Shown here in pieces: positions 1-12,452 of a stretch of 64,000 nt of DNA. A program made the position numbers and the translations under genes. The stretch is from assembly GCA_036426205.1 (NCBI GenBank), contig WSYH01000086.1:62001-126000 (forward strand), in the 5' to 3' direction. This stretch comes from Ascaphus truei (Eukaryota; Chordata; Amphibia; Anura; Ascaphidae). The stretch's first letter is position 1. The number at the start of each line of letters is the position of its first letter. The notes beneath the pieces were generated by a model. The model was not told where the DNA came from and ran no database searches. It saw only the letters and a list, made by a program, of their open reading frames with translations.

Positions 1-549
1 CCTGATACACACAGACACACAACATGGACTTCGTATTTACATTTGGACATAAATGATATTAACCTCTGTGGTTGCTAAATGTAGCAGATGTTTCCTAACC
101 CCAAACCAATGTGTAAATCAAATAGATAACAGGCCTCCAGCGAATAAATGGGGGTGTACAATGGCAGTAAAAGTCCTATAAATTGAGAAAAGTCCTGGAG
201 TATAATAGATACACAATGAAGGGAATGCATTGGAGGAGGGGTGCTGGCAGCGAACGAGTTCATTACACTACCCCAGAAATGTGTTTCCTAAGAATCGCCA
301 AAATCCGGGATTTGTTTCCCCCCAGGGCGTTTCCTCGGAGTATGGAACAAAATCCATTTTTAAAACGAGTTTATATTCACAAGAATAAACACAGAGAGGA
401 GGGTCGAATAACGTGTGGACATATTTGAAGCCTGGGTGCTGGTGTAATGACATCAAAATATACACGAAAAGCCAACAGAGAACAGGATTACATCATACCC
501 AGCCCGTGAACTTCACCCTGATGTCTCAATTGCAAAAATTCTGCGCTAT
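1..549. other. No gene recognised; presumed KAT6A intron 2
   Basis: Short open frames on both strands show no recognisable domain, and I see no splice-flanked exon of a known gene. By position it should lie within KAT6A intron 2, because that gene runs on the minus strand toward position 1. Confidence 0.4.
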
Positions 550-885
550 ATGATGATGCTGAGCATCTTTAAACACTTCCAACACCTGATAATAAACATG
601 CTGCACTGTATAATGATGAGGAGTATCTATACACTGCTATCTCTGATAATGAACATTCTGCGCTGTATAATGATGAGGAGTATCTATACACTTCCAGCCC
701 CTGATAATGAACATGCTGTGCTGTATAATGATGCCGAGTAGCTCGATATAGTTCCAGCCCCAGATCATTAACATGCTGCACTGTATACTGATGTAGAGTA
801 TCTCTATACACTTCGAGCCTTGATAACAAACATCCTGCACTGTATAGTGGTCGACTGTATAGACCAAGCCCCAAAATAATAAACA
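550..885. repeat. Diverged ~62-bp minisatellite, locus 1 of 4
   Basis: About five imperfect copies follow one another. Each holds a GATAATGAACATGCTG-like block, then CTGTATAATGATG, then a TATCTATACACTTCCAGCCC-like block. The same unit appears in reverse orientation at 17770-17880 and 19540-19865, and in degraded form at 48205-48349. Open frames through the array are a by-product of the repeat. Confidence 0.75.
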
Positions 886-1247
886 CACTGCATAGTATGA
901 GGTCTGCGACTGTATGCACACATGCAGATATACCTTTGCAGGGCCCTCTTGCAGCACTGAATGTGTTAAGGCTTGGCTGGGCTCCCAGCTAGCCCCCTCT
1001 GGCCTGGTTAAGAGTGTCACTGCTCACAACAGATGTCCTCCATCTGCACGGAGAGGAGAGCTGGGAACCAGAGCCAGGGTTAGAGGAATATGAGCTGCTT
1101 GTTTATCAGAGACGTCCCAGGGCCAGCGATGCCACACTATGATATATACATACCCTAACACAGAACTATGCATATAAAGACATACGTCTGTGTATCTATA
1201 CATACACACACATCTCAATTCAAGTATGCACGTCTCTCTAATGTATA

Positions 1248-1578
1248 CAGGCATACCCCGCATTTACATACGCAATGGGACCGGAGCATGTATGTAAAGT
1301 GAAAATGTACTTAAAGTGAAGCACTGCATTTTCCCACTTATCGATGCATGTACTGTACTGCAATCATCATATACGTGCATAACTGATGTAAATAACGCAT
1401 GTGTAACAGGCTCTATAGTCTCCCCGCTTGCACACAGCTTCGGTACAGGTAGGGAGCCAGTATTGCTTTTCAGGACGTGCTGACAGGCGCATGCGTGAGC
1501 TGCCGTTTGCCTATTGAGCGATATGTACTTACTCGCGAGTGTACTTAAAGTGAGTGTCCTTAAACCGGGGTATGCCTG
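1248..1578. mobile_element. Tigger-like (pogo/Tc1-mariner) MITE
   Basis: A 331-bp element starts CAGGCATACCCCG and ends CGGGGTATGCCTG, so its termini are inverted repeats. It is flanked by TA on both sides (1246-1247 and 1579-1580). The termini resemble those of mammalian Tigger elements as I recall them, and a TA duplication is the rule for that superfamily. There is no transposase, so it would need one in trans. The subterminal block TGTACTTAAAGTGA also recurs inside both ends. Confidence 0.75.
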
Positions 1579-1699
1579 TATGCACATATATCCGAACACA
1601 TAGTTATGCATAGAAAAGAATGTGGGTGTATGCACATATACATACTGCTTTGCTAGGGTGTGTATGTAAAAGTGTGTGTATTGTTTTATTGACAGTCTG

Positions 1700-2070
1700 T
1701 GACCGCGGCACTACACAAACACTGAAGAAGCCGCCTGTGTGCACCAGAATGGTAGCAATGTGCTTAGAAGGGAAGTCAGCACTCACAGGTTATTTTAAAA
1801 TAATGATTTATTGATAGGTCAACGTTTCGGTTCAAACAGGAACACACACAACACCATTAGCAAAGGGAGGACACCAGTCTCAAACACTTGACAAAGGGCC
1901 ATGGCTGGAAACAGAGTCTCTCCGGCGAGTGTGTCAGCTATGTAAGTTTATTCTATTTCTGTATTTAGTATCTTCATGTAATGTACTGCAAGTGTCACTT
2001 AATTTGTATATGTACGCTGAAATACACATACATATGTGTTTGAGACTGGTGTCCTCCCTTTCCTAATACA
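1700..2070 (-). mobile_element. Penelope-type terminus with small foldback
   Basis: On the minus strand, GAACCGAAACGTTGACC lies at about 1817-1833, a degraded form of the ribozyme-like module seen elsewhere in the window. Positions 1855-1888 and 2036-2069 form near-perfect inverted arms around GAGACTGGTGTCCTCCCTTT. No coding capacity is seen. Assignment to Penelope-like elements rests on similarity to the other termini here. Confidence 0.45.
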
Positions 2071-2223
2071 GTAGTATTAAGATTGAGAGTCTTCTCCTCC
2101 TCCCCCCCCCCCACCCTTCGATGTATATGGTTTGGATTCATTGAAGAAAGTTTTTATGTATACCAGTGAGTTTCAATACAAACAGGGGAGTACACTTATC
2201 TAATTACGCACATTAAATAGTCC

Positions 2224-2255
2224 CCCACCACACACACACACTCGTGTATACATTG

Positions 2256-2326
<71 letters not shown>

Positions 2327-2600
2327 TATACATAGAAACACACAGTATTTTTTATGTATACCTGTGTGATTCAATACTAACAGGGGATTAGGTTTATCTA
2401 ATTACGCCCATTACATAGCTCCCCACACGTGTGTATACATTGATCAAATCGATACACAAACACACGTGTATACATAGGACCCCCACACACAGGATCCACA
2501 CACACGTAGTGTATTCATAAGATCCACACACATGTATATACATAGGATACAGACACATACTCGTGTATACACAGGATCCACACACTATACATAGGTTCAC
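2224..2600. repeat. (CA)n microsatellite and diverged CA-rich DNA
   Basis: A long pure CA run lies at about 2262-2322. Around it are diverged repeats of the kind CACACACGTGTATACATAG down to 2600. The open frames here follow from the repeat. Confidence 0.85.
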
Positions 2601-3066
2601 AGAGATAAAACTTTGCCAGGGAATCCCTCCAAGAGGATGCCCCCAATTGTATGCACTCGCTAATCTCTATGTAGGCAATAAGATAGAGCCTGGGAATGAA
2701 GGAGAGAGTATCTTAAGGTGTTGTGAACAGATTTAGTCCCAGACTCAAATTATGGTGAAACCAGGATTGCAAGTGGGCGAATAAAACAATTTAATGAACT
2801 CAAACTAAAATAAAGGGACTCAGGGACAACATCGATAACATACATGCAAAGGTACACTAAGAAAGTAAGCGCCAGTGTTAAGTAACAAAGACCCACGGTA
2901 CATGAGGCCGATTGGGCTTGCAATGCTGTAAACAGGGGACAGGGGCACAGAGAATAGGCAACGTAGGCTACGAATACCACTGCAATGCAATAAAGAAAGT
3001 GGTAATGTATGGAGGTCTATGTGGGATCCATAAGTATAAGCCTAGACCTATAAAGCCGGAGCAATA
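2601..3066. other. No gene recognised
   Basis: I see no gene, array or complete transposon here. Confidence 0.4.
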
Positions 3067-3244
3067 GGCTGCGCTTAGTGTCAGCGACAGCAACGTTGCA
3101 TCAAAACAAATGCATTGCCGCCGTCGTGCGCTTATAGTAAGTGCGACGCGATGGAGCGACGGCTTGGTCGCGATCATGGAAGACATCTCTATTTGATTTT
3201 TCCAGCGACCGCAGCCCAATGTCGCCGCCACTATAAGCGCAGCC
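3067..3244. mobile_element. Short MITE, TTA-type insertion
   Basis: A 178-bp element begins GGCTGCGCTTAGTG and ends CACTATAAGCGCAGCC, imperfect terminal inverted repeats. Flanks are ATA (3064-3066) and TTA (3245-3247), compatible with a diverged 3-bp duplication as made by PIF/Harbinger elements. The inside is rich in CG and in CGAC/GTCG motifs. No open frame of note. Confidence 0.55.
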
Positions 3245-3247
3245 TTA

Positions 3248-4226
3248 GGCAAGCCCGACAGTGACTGCGGCTCTGAATGTTGCTAAACCTCGCAATCCGA
3301 TATGCCCTAATAAAACCTGCTGCCGTGGTACTGGTTCCCGATGCCAGATCAGGGTTTGCGATCCCTAGGTGTGCGACCAGCTGGTGGTCGTCAGACGCAG
3401 ATGTAGAGCGACTATTGTGGAGGCTGTCCCTGTTAGGACTGGAGGCGTTGACGTCGTGACATCAGCGGACTATCCAATGTACGTTTCGCGTGGATGGCTC
3501 TCTAGGGTAAGCAGATCCACACACACTCGTGTATACATAATATATACAAAAGGCCCCAGCACGCAAATAGAAACAATAGACAACTGTCAATTTGAAGAAG
3601 TCAATAAGGATATATTTAGTGAAATTTGTAGCAGCTGTACAATGGACCCAAATGCAGGGTCTGGAGATCACATCTCATGAAAAAACAACAACAATAACGT
3701 GGAGGAAAAGGTGAGGTTGGGGGTGAGAAAAAGGGGTAACGTACAATACACGTAAAAAGGGTGAAAAAAATAGGGGGTCAACGAATGTGTTGGTGCCTCT
3801 AATGCCCCTTCTTCAAGCCTGTTCCCACAGATACAAATGATCTGTGGTACTTCGCTAATTAACACCCCTCCAGCCAAAGATCTCCAAATAGACACCACCG
3901 AGTGCATATGATGTATTAAATGAATAAACCTAATCTAGGTAACAAAGGGTATTCTATCCTATACAGGGAATCTATGCAAATAATCACAGAATGTGAGGTA
4001 GGATATGCACATGAGCAATGCTGCAAAACCCTTCCTAGAAGGCTATAGGATAGCTTTCATATAGTGTAAATCGCACCATATACAGTCAAGACATGAGACT
4101 AGGCATCAAGCAGCTAGAGGCGAACAAGTGAGTAGAAGTAAAGCAAATAAGGCAAAATACGAATCCTCTGCTGTAGAGAACGTCTGTGACTCTCCTGGGG
4201 CAGTCTGCAGTAGTCTCTGTGTATAA

Positions 4227-4275
<49 letters not shown>

Positions 4276-4447
4276 ACAGACACACACAGAACCCCACCCC
4301 CACACGTGTATACTGACCCACACACATACAATAGGTCCACACACACACACACACATACATATATACATAGATCCACCCACACACATATACATAGATCCAC
4401 CCACACGCGTATACTGATCTGCGTGACTGATTCGAGTGCTGGTTGTA
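3248..4447. other. No gene recognised; CA-rich microsatellites
   Basis: CA runs lie at 4228-4270 and less pure ones continue to 4410. I recognise no exon or transposon coding region. Several long open frames at 4086-4575 are translations of the CA repeat. Confidence 0.45.
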
Positions 4448-4450
4448 TTA

Positions 4451-4655
4451 GGCCTGGGACATAGTAAGCGCTTAGGTGCTGCAGATCGCTCTCGCTTGCT
4501 GCCGCTCGCTCTGCCAGGAGCTTTTTGCTGTCCTGGCAGAGGAGACAGCAAGCGCGCTTGGGAGGCGGGTATCACTGTGTGTGTGTGTCACTTGGTAGCT
4601 GTCAGTGTGTGTGTGTGTGTGTGTCACTTTGAAGTGGTCTGTGTGTCACTGGGGA

Positions 4656-4697
<42 letters not shown>

Positions 4698-5274
4698 TAT
4701 ATAATATTTAAAAAAAAAAAAAAATAAGACATATTGTGAGAATAAATTATTTATTAACATTGTGCAACTTTGATAAATATATTCACGCACGCATAGGCAT
4801 ACACAGACACAAATACAGACACACACAACACCCCTCCATCTTCCTCGCGGGCAGGGAGACAGGCACAGGGATCGGGGCAGAAGGGGGACACATCACCCGC
4901 TCCCCCCTTCCCCCCCACGGGGGCAGCGCAACACCCCTCCATCTCCCGCGCTGGCAGGGAGACAGGCACAGGGATCGGGGCAGAAGGAGGACACATCACC
5001 CGCTCCACACTCCCACCCCCACCCACGCGCTGCCTGTGTAGGACCAGCTGCAGACCCATTGGATGGGAGCGGTCACGTGACCGCTCCTCCGCTTCCCCGA
5101 GCGGCAAATTTCAAACCTGCCGCTCTCAGGGAAGTTTCTCAGCCTCCGCACGCATCAGCGCGCATGCGGAGGGAGAAACTATAGCCGCGCTGATTACAGA
5201 TGCAGGGGCTTTGTGCATCTGTTCAGCGCGGCTCAGCCCGGCACAGCGACGCCGAGTGCACTATGTCCTGGGCC
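4451..5274. mobile_element. Non-autonomous DNA transposon with internal duplication
   Basis: The left end GGCCTGGGACATAGTAAGCG follows TTA (4448-4450). The right end, read on the other strand, is GGCCCAGGACATAGTGCACT and is followed by TAA (5275-5277). Two tandem copies of a roughly 100-bp GC-rich unit lie at about 4828-5010. GT microsatellites lie at 4576-4692. No transposase is present. The TTA/TAA flanks suggest a PIF/Harbinger-type mobiliser, but the flanks are not an exact direct repeat. Confidence 0.5.
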
Positions 5275-5338
5275 TAAAGTGTGCAGTTAGAACTAGAAGC
5301 AGTTTGAACAAGGAAGCGGTTAAACAAGGTATAGTATA

Positions 5339-6365
5339 TTGAGGTACAGTTTACTGTTAGTACTTATAAACTTCATAGTTGCTAGAATGAGCAGGATTGA
5401 AAATGACACTCAATACCCATCTTGCCACATGTATGTGCACTTGGAGCAGCTGTTACAAGGAGCATACCGCTGTGAAAAGTGTGAGCGGGTGGTCTCTTTA
5501 GAGTCCGAGATTGCTGATCTGAAGAGGAAACTTGCAAAATTGAGAGACATTGACAATTTTAAAAGGGGTTTAGTGCTCATTGAGCAGGCCCTTGCTTCGA
5601 CTAGTGGTGCAGATGGTGGTGCTGTTAGTGAGGAGCAGGTTGGTAGCTGGGTAACAGTTAGAAGGGGAAGCAGGGGCAATAGGGAGAGGCAGGTCGTTTC
5701 TGAGCTGACCCATCCCAATGGATTTGCCATGTTGAGTGAAGATATTGGGAGTGTGAGGGCAGAAATGCCAAGGCTGGGGGAGACTGATTCCTCTAGCAGC
5801 CAGGGGAATAGTTCCTCCAGCACAGAAGGGACTCGGGATGCCCAGATACAAAGAAAGATTGTGGTGGTAGAGGACTCCATTATTAGGAAGGTAGATAGGG
5901 CAATCTGTTGCCATGACCGCATGAACCAAACAGTTTGTTGTCTCCCGAGTGCTCGGGTTCGGCACATTGCGGATCGGGTAGACAGATTGTTGGGAGGGGT
6001 TGGGATTGACCCGGCGGTCTTGGTACATGTTGGCAACAATGACAAAGTTAGAGAAAGATGGAGGGTCCTAAAAAATAATTTCAGGGATCTAGGCCAAAAG
6101 CTTAAAGGCAAAGACCTCCAAGGTAGTATTTTCTGAAATACTACCAGTGCCATGCGCTACCGCAGGGAGAAAGTCAGAGATTAGGGAGATTAATGCATGG
6201 CTAAGAAAGTGGTGTAGGAAAGAGGGTTTTTGGTTTTTAGAGCACTGGGACTTCTTTTCTGAGAGCTGCCATCTTTATTCTAGGGACGGATTGCACCTCA
6301 ATGAAGAGGGATCTTCTGTGCTAGGGGGGAGAATGTTAAAAAGGTTGGAGGAGATTTTAAACTAG
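5339..6365 (+). pseudogene. CR1 LINE ORF1, esterase (SGNH-like), frameshifted
   Basis: ORF1 of CR1 elements encodes an RNA-binding protein with a lipase/esterase domain needed for retrotransposition. The first frame (5339-6136, alternative start at 5387) has a cysteine-rich N terminus (CHMY..., CEKC), a coiled-coil-like stretch and then the esterase. The nucleophile block reads VVVEDSII, where most relatives have G before D-S; the serine is kept. The next block reads VHVGNND. A frameshift near 6130 moves the rest to the frame at 6147-6365, which holds the final block DGLHLNEEG with the catalytic Asp/His. Calling this broken rests on the frame change between the second and third blocks. Confidence 0.75.
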
Positions 6366-6442
6366 GATGGAGGGGGGAGGGGAATGAAACAGATAACGAA
6401 CTAAATGGAATAGATGAGGATACAAGGTGGTATGGAGGTAGA

Positions 6443-9415
6443 ATGGGGGCAAGTGCAAGTTTGACAAGCAGTGAGATACCCATAGTAAATACAGATAATA
6501 CTAGAAAACTTCTAAAGAATAAACCAAGTTGGCGCAGAAAGGAAGGAGCAGATAAGATAATAGTACAGGCTGAAAAAAAACTTAAATGCATGCTTGCTAA
6601 TGCAAGAAGCCTGACAGATCAAATGGGGGAGCTTGAATTAATAGCTGGAAGGGAGCAGTATGATATCATAGGCATTACTGAAACATGGTGTGATGAAACT
6701 CATGACTGGGCGGTTAATTTAGAGGGTTATTCCCTTTTTTCAGAAGGATCGAGGAAATAGAAGAGGTGAAGTATGCTTAGGCCGCGGTCCCAGTGTACTC
6801 TGTTGCACGCGCGCCCGGCTGGGGGGCGGCGCGTGTACAGCGCTTCACCGCGATCTTTGTATAGAGAGGCAGAGATTGCGATGGGAGGGGGCGTGGCGGG
6901 GGGGTTGCAGAGGCGTGGCCATGAACTCACAGCTGGTTCACCCTCATTAGCTGAACCACGGGGGGTGGGCGTGGCCACGCCTCCGTCGCAAGTTGCAAAT
7001 ACAAAAAAATGTATTGCAAAAACTTGCAGTAGAGCGCGGCTGCACCTTCCGCGGCGAGGTAATTACTGGGTCCGGACTGAGTGGGGGGCGGTGCTTGTAC
7101 GTACAGCGACCGCCTTATATGTTAAACCGGATCTAAAATCTATTATAAGGGAAGATGTTTATCAAGGGAACGTAGAAAATGTGGAGCCCTTGTGGATAGA
7201 AATAAGCAGTGGAGGTAAAAGTAAAAAGAAAATGTTGTAGGGATTTATGCTATAAACCACCAAATATCGGTGAGATTGGGGAAGCGAAAATACTTTTGCA
7301 ATTGGAGAAGGCATCAAAACTGGGTCATGTTTGCATAATGGGTGATTTTAATTATCCAGACATAGACTGGGGCAATGAGATTAGCGTTACAACAAAAGGA
7401 AACAGGTTTATGGTGGTGCTTAAAGACAATTATATGACCCAAATTATTGAGGAACCAACAAGGAGAGGGGTAAAACTGGATTTGGTCATATCAAACAATG
7501 TAGAAGTAATAACAAATATTCAAGTCCTGGAACATTAGGGTAACAGTGATCATAACATGGTTTCATTTTAAATAAATTATCAAAAAACAGATTACTTGGG
7601 TTCAACAAAGACCTTAAACTTTAGAAAGGCAGATTTTAATAAACTGAGGACTAATCTACAAATAATACATTGGGATGATGCTTTTGCAGGGAAACGTAGA
7701 AGATAAATGGGCAGTCTTTAAAACATTGTTAGAAAAGCAAACTCATCAGTGTATACCCTTGGGTAATAAGTATAAAACAAATAAGTCAAAACCAATGTGG
7801 CTAAATAAACAGGTATGGGAGGAAATGGAAAAGAAGAGGCAGGCGTTTAGATTCTTTAATTCAGAAGGGACAGAGACATCGTATCAGAATTATAAGGAAT
7901 GTAACAAAAATTGCAAAAATGGACAATGAAAAAAGGATTGCAATAAATAGAATGTAAGAACAACCCTAAACAAATTCTGCAAGTACCTTAATAACAAAAA
8001 AAATGAGGAAAGAAAATATAGGACCCTTTCAGTGTGAGATGGGTAGGCAGATTATTGGAGATAAGGAAAAAGCAGAGGGATTAAACAAATTCTTTGCCTC
8101 TGTGTTTACCAGGGACGAATCAATTTCAATAGTAGTGCCGCAGGAGGAAGCCACAACCTCCATATTAAATGAACAATTGGTTACCTGAGGAAGAAGTTCA
8201 TAGACAGCTTGAAAAAATTAAAGTAAATAAGGCACCTGGCCCGATGGCATACATCCAAGAGTTCTCAAGGAGTTAAGTTCAGTAATAGCCAAACCATTAT
8301 ATTTAATATTCAAGGACTCCATTTCCACAGGCTCAGTACCACAAGATTGGCGTAAAGCAGATGTGGTGCCTATATTTAAAAAGGGAGCTAGATCACAACC
8401 GGGAAATTACAGACCTGTAAGCCTGACTTCAAAAGTGGGGAAACTACTTGAAGGTTTAATACGGGATAATATTCAGGAATACCGAATGGAAAAATAAAAT
8501 TATTAGTAATAGTCAGCATGGATTTATCAAGGATAGATCATGCCAAACTAACCTTATTTGTTTATTTGAGCAGGTAAGTAGGAATTTAGACCAGGGTAAT
8601 GCAGTTGATGTGGTCTACTTAGATTTTGCAAAGGCTTTTGATACGGTTTCACACAAGAGGTTGGTGTACAAAATAAAGAAAATTGGACTCAGTAATAATA
8701 TATGCACCTGGATTGAAAACTGGTTAAAGCGCAGACAACAGAGGGTTGTCATAAATGGAACTTTTTCAGGTTGAGCTAAAGTCGTGTGGTGTACCTCAGG
8801 GATCGGTACTGGGACCCCTGCTTTTTAACTTGTTTATTAATGACTTTGAGGTTGGGATCAAGAGCCAAGTCTCCATTTTTGCTGATGATACCAAATTGTG
8901 TAAGGTAGTAGATTCAGAGCAGGATGTAATTTCTCTTCAGAAGGACTTGGAGAGACTGGAAACGTGGGCAGGTAAATGGCAGATGATGTTTAATACAGAT
9001 AAATGTAAGGTTATGCATTTGGGATGCAAGAATAAAAAGGCGAATTACAAATTAAATGGGGATAAATTGGGGGAATCCTTGATGGAGATGGATTTAGGAG
9101 TGCTTGTAGACATGCAGGCTTAGCAATAGTGCCCAAAGTCATGCAGTAGCTGCAAAGGCAAACAAGATCTTATCTTGCATCAAACGGGCAATGGATGGAA
9201 GGAAAGTAAACATAATTATGTCCCTTTACAAAGCATTAGTAAGACCACACCTTGAATATGGAGAACAATTTTGGGCACCAATCCTAAGGAAAGACATTAT
9301 GGAACTAGAGAGAGTGCAGAGAAGAGCCACCAAATTAATAAAGGGGATGGACATTCTAACTTATGAGGAGAGGCTACCTAAATTAGATTTATTTACATTA
9401 GAAAGAGGCGTCTAA
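6443..9415 (+). pseudogene. CR1 LINE ORF2: endonuclease and reverse transcriptase, disrupted
   Basis: The endonuclease begins near 6580 (NARSL, then ITETW with the conserved Glu). It is cut by a MITE at 6780-7114 and resumes as ALYVKPDL, then GDFNYPDIDW and, after a stop, GNSDHN, so the catalytic Asn, Asp and His blocks are all visible but in different frames. The reverse transcriptase follows: KAPGP near 8230, YLDFAKAFDTV near 8620, GVPQGSVLGP near 8790 and the catalytic FADD near 8880. The C-terminal block VQRRATKLIKG is near 9320. At least six frame changes or stops separate these blocks, so no full protein can be made. Confidence 0.85.
6780..7114. mobile_element. 335-bp MITE inserted in the CR1 endonuclease
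   Basis: The insertion starts GGCCGCGGTCCCAGTGTAC and ends GTACGTACAGCGACCGCC. Exact TTA copies flank it (6777-6779 and 7115-7117). Removing it and one TTA joins the CR1 reading frame as ...VCLYVKPDL, which confirms the limits. The 3-bp TTA duplication fits PIF/Harbinger mobilisation. The inside is GC- and CpG-rich and has no transposase. Confidence 0.8.
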
Positions 9416-9927
9416 GAGGGGATATGATAACTATATACAAATATATTCAGGGACAATACAAGGAGCTTTCAAAAGAACTATTTATCCCACGGGCAGTACA
9501 AAGGACTCGGGCCATCCCTTAAGGTTGGAGGAAAGGAGATTTCACCAGCAACAAAAGAAACGGTTCTTTACAGTAAGGGCAGTTAAAATCTGGAATTCAT
9601 TACCCATGGAGACTGTGATGGCAGATATAATAGATTTGTTCAAAAAAAGGTTGGACATCTTTTTAGATAGGAATGGTATACAGGGATATACCAAATAAGT
9701 ATACATGGGAAGGATGTTGATCCAGTGATTAATCCGATTGCCAATTATCGGAGTCAGGAAGGAATTTATTTTTCCCCTTATGAGATATCATTGGATGATA
9801 TGACTGGGGTTTTTGTTTGTCTTCCTCTGGATCAATAAGTAAGTATACATATAGGATAAAGTAGCTGGTGTCTAAATTTAGCATAGGTTGAACGTATGTC
9901 TTTTTTCAACCTCATCTACTATGTAAC

Positions 9928-10359
9928 GTATACATAGACCCACCCACACACACACAGGATACACATACACACACACACACACACACGTTTATGAATATGT
10001 ATTGGTTATTAGGGATACAAATCCGAGGATCAAGAAAGGTCTGAAGTTTTCATCCTAATCATTTAGAGATATTCTGAAGACAAACCGAGGGTAAAAGAAC
10101 TCAATTTTCTATTCCCAACACACTATCCCCTCACGCTCTATCCCCCGATTGCCTACCACCTTTTTCCTATTACCCCAACACCTCTGCCCCATCTCTACCC
10201 TTATCAGGAGCCGTAATATGTATAGCTTGGAGGAGAGCAGCGAGAGGGGGAAGTCTCTCACTCAGTAACATCATGTTATAAACACAACAGGCAGAGGCTA
10301 CAGAAAGTATGTACATTAAAAAGAAAACAAGGATACTCTTGCTATACGTTACGCCTGCA
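9928..10359. other. No gene recognised; short CA repeat
   Basis: A CA microsatellite lies at 9943-9987. The rest shows no recognised repeat or exon. Confidence 0.4.
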
Positions 10360-10607
10360 TTAAGAGCGTCCGCTCTTCTCCCTGCATTGTATCTGTATTA
10401 GAGTGTCAGCTCTTCACCCCTTATCTGTATTAGTGTCACACATTCTCTCTGTATTGTACCTATATTAGAGTGTCAGCTCTTCTCCTTGTATTGTATCTGT
10501 AAGTGTTAGCTCTTCTCCCTGTGTATCTGTATTAGTATCAGCTCTCCTCCCTGTATAGTATCTGCATTAAGAGCACCAGCACTTCTCCCTGTATTGTATC
10601 TGTATTA
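10360..10607. repeat. ~50-bp minisatellite (CTTCTCCCTGTATTGTATCT), left part
   Basis: Imperfect copies of a unit with CAGCTCTTCTCCCTGTATTG and TATCTGTATTAGAGTGT follow one another. The array is cut at 10607 by a MITE and resumes at 12453-12515. Confidence 0.65.
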
Positions 10608-12452
10608 GGCTGGGGCCATGGTACCACAGACAGTGCGCAAACAGACTGCCTTAAGGCAGTATGCAAACAAGAGCCGGGCGCTTACCTTACGTGTTGTGTC
10701 AGGGTGGGGGGTGCAGTATGATGCTTGAATAACAAACCAAATGTGAGGTGTCTCTCACACTGAGTCTGTTAGGATCCCTGTCGTCTCAACCCCAGAAAGG
10801 GTTTTCCAAGCCCTTGTGGGATATAAGAGAGAAAGAATAGGGGACAAAAAGGGTTTAGGAGCATATTAAACCAGCAAACAATCTTAAGTACAGGTCACTG
10901 TCCTCTGGAGTGTCATATACAGATGATAAAATCAATACTCACACGGCCCTGTGTGAGCAAAGTTGCATAGGTGTCTTGATTTTGGGGGTCTGGTCATGTC
11001 CCGTAGTTATGGGTTTAAGGGTATACATAAGTGAAGCAATAATACCATAAACACTACACGGCCATGTGTAAGCACAGTTGTTGAAAGGTTCTTGGTATAC
11101 ACCTAGATTGCCCGTCCAAAGTAATCCCAGGGGTGCTGTGCACGCTGCTGCTGGCAGGCGGGGGTTAAATACGGGTCTCCGTCACGGTTCTCCCGTCGCC
11201 GGGGTTCTTTCCCTCCCCGTTTCAGCAAGGGTAGTGAGTGAGGCAAATTACAGTGTGATATCACAATGATCTTTAAAAACGTAAACGTTTTTAAACTTGA
11301 ATATTGAATCACAACAAAAATGCACTCACATAAAATAACACTGTCCCGGCGTGCTCCCGTGGCTGTGGTTCGCAATGTTTTTCCTGTGCCGCACTCTCCA
11401 CTTCCTCCCGTCCGGAGTCGGAATAGATGGCGGTTTTCCTGGCGCGCTGTTGTCTGCAACTGCTTCCACCAGCTACGGAAAGCCCCAATAGTTCAAAGTC
11501 TTCACCGAAATAGAGCTACGCGTTTCTCCGTGTAAAACGGCTTCCTCAGGCTCAAAATGTCATTTTGAGGCCTGAGACGCCTTTTACACGGCAAACGCGT
11601 AGCTCTATTTCGGTGAAGACTTTTGAACTATTGGGGCTTCCGTAGCTGGTGGAAGCAGTTGCCAGACACAGCCGCGCCAGGAACGCCATCTATTCCGCTC
11701 CGGACGCGGAGGAGATGGCGGCCATAAAATCTGCGAACCACAGCCACTGGATCACGCCGGGACAGTGTTTATTTTATGTGAGTGCATTTGTTGTGATTCA
11801 TATTCAATGTTTAATAAACTTTTACGTTTTTAAGATCATTGCTGATATCACACTGTACTTTTGCCTCACTCACTACCCTTGCTGAAACGGGGAGGGAAGA
11901 ACCCCAGGACGGGAGAACCGTGACGGAGACCCGTATTTTAACCCCCTGCCTGCCAGCAGCAGCGTGCACAGCACCCCTGGGATTACTTTGGACGGGCAAT
12001 CTAGTGTTACCACAGATACCTTTCAACAACTGTGCTTACACATGGCCGTGTAAGTGTTTATGGTTATTGCTTCACTTATGTATACCCCTTAACCCCACTA
12101 ACTACTTGGACAGACAACCCCCAAAATCAAGACACCCCTATGCAACTTTGACTCACAACGGGCCGTGAGTATGGGATTGTATCATCTGTATATTGACACT
12201 CCAGAGACAGTGACCTGTATTAAGATTGTTATTGCTGGTTAATATGCTCTAAACCCTTTTGCTCCCCCTATTCTTTCTCTCTCTATATGCCTTAAGGCAG
12301 TGTTCGTGTCCATGGGGCGTGCGGGCGGAACTGATTTCTTGGCACGACAAGCGAACCAGCTCCGTGACGCCGCTAGGCACGCCCCCCACGGCCAGGTAAG
12401 TGCCCGCTCACTGACCAGCCTCCGCACGGGTGAAGGCACCAAGGCCCCAGCC
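10608..12452. mobile_element. MITE split by a large palindromic insertion
   Basis: The left end GGCTGGGGCCATGGT (after TTA, 10605-10607) matches the inverted right end, which reads GGCTGGGGCCTTGGT on the other strand and is followed by TAA. Without the insertion at 10661-12288 and one copy of its 13-bp duplication, the MITE would be about 204 bp. It sits in a minisatellite that resumes on the far side. Confidence 0.65.
10661..12288. mobile_element. 1.6-kb palindromic (foldback) insertion, Penelope-type
   Basis: GCCTTAAGGCAGT occurs on both sides (10648-10660 and 12289-12301), a 13-bp target-site duplication. Inside, about 10822-11566 and 11567-12288 are inverted copies of each other with almost no spacer; the centre reads CAAAATGTCATTTTG. 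Near the centre the left arm on the minus strand has CTGAGGAAG followed by a short stem and GAAACGCGTAG, and the right arm has a damaged version on the plus strand. This is the ribozyme-like module of Penelope-like termini. No protein is encoded; open frames in the arms are mirror images. Confidence 0.7.

Larger units (their letters stand above)
5278..9927 (+). mobile_element. CR1-clade LINE, near full length but broken
   Basis: ORF1 (esterase type) is followed by ORF2 with an AP endonuclease and reverse transcriptase, then a short 3' tail ending in TTTTTTCAACCTCATCTACTA and TGTAAC, which recurs at the ends of the other CR1 copies in this window (near 54000 and 56550). Both ORFs are split by frameshifts and stops, and a 335-bp MITE interrupts the endonuclease. 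The 5' limit is a guess: it follows the right end of the neighbouring transposon at 5274. The element is dead in cis. Confidence 0.85.

Noticed and set aside
4086..4575. Long minus-strand frames coding Cys/Val repeats
   Set aside because: They are translations of CA/GT microsatellites.
11520..11650. Possible CRISPR-like or attachment-site repeat because of the inverted words
   Set aside because: Eukaryotic context; it is the centre of a palindromic retroelement.
10740..12290. Several 60-120 codon frames on both strands
   Set aside because: They mirror each other across the palindrome centre and show no domain.
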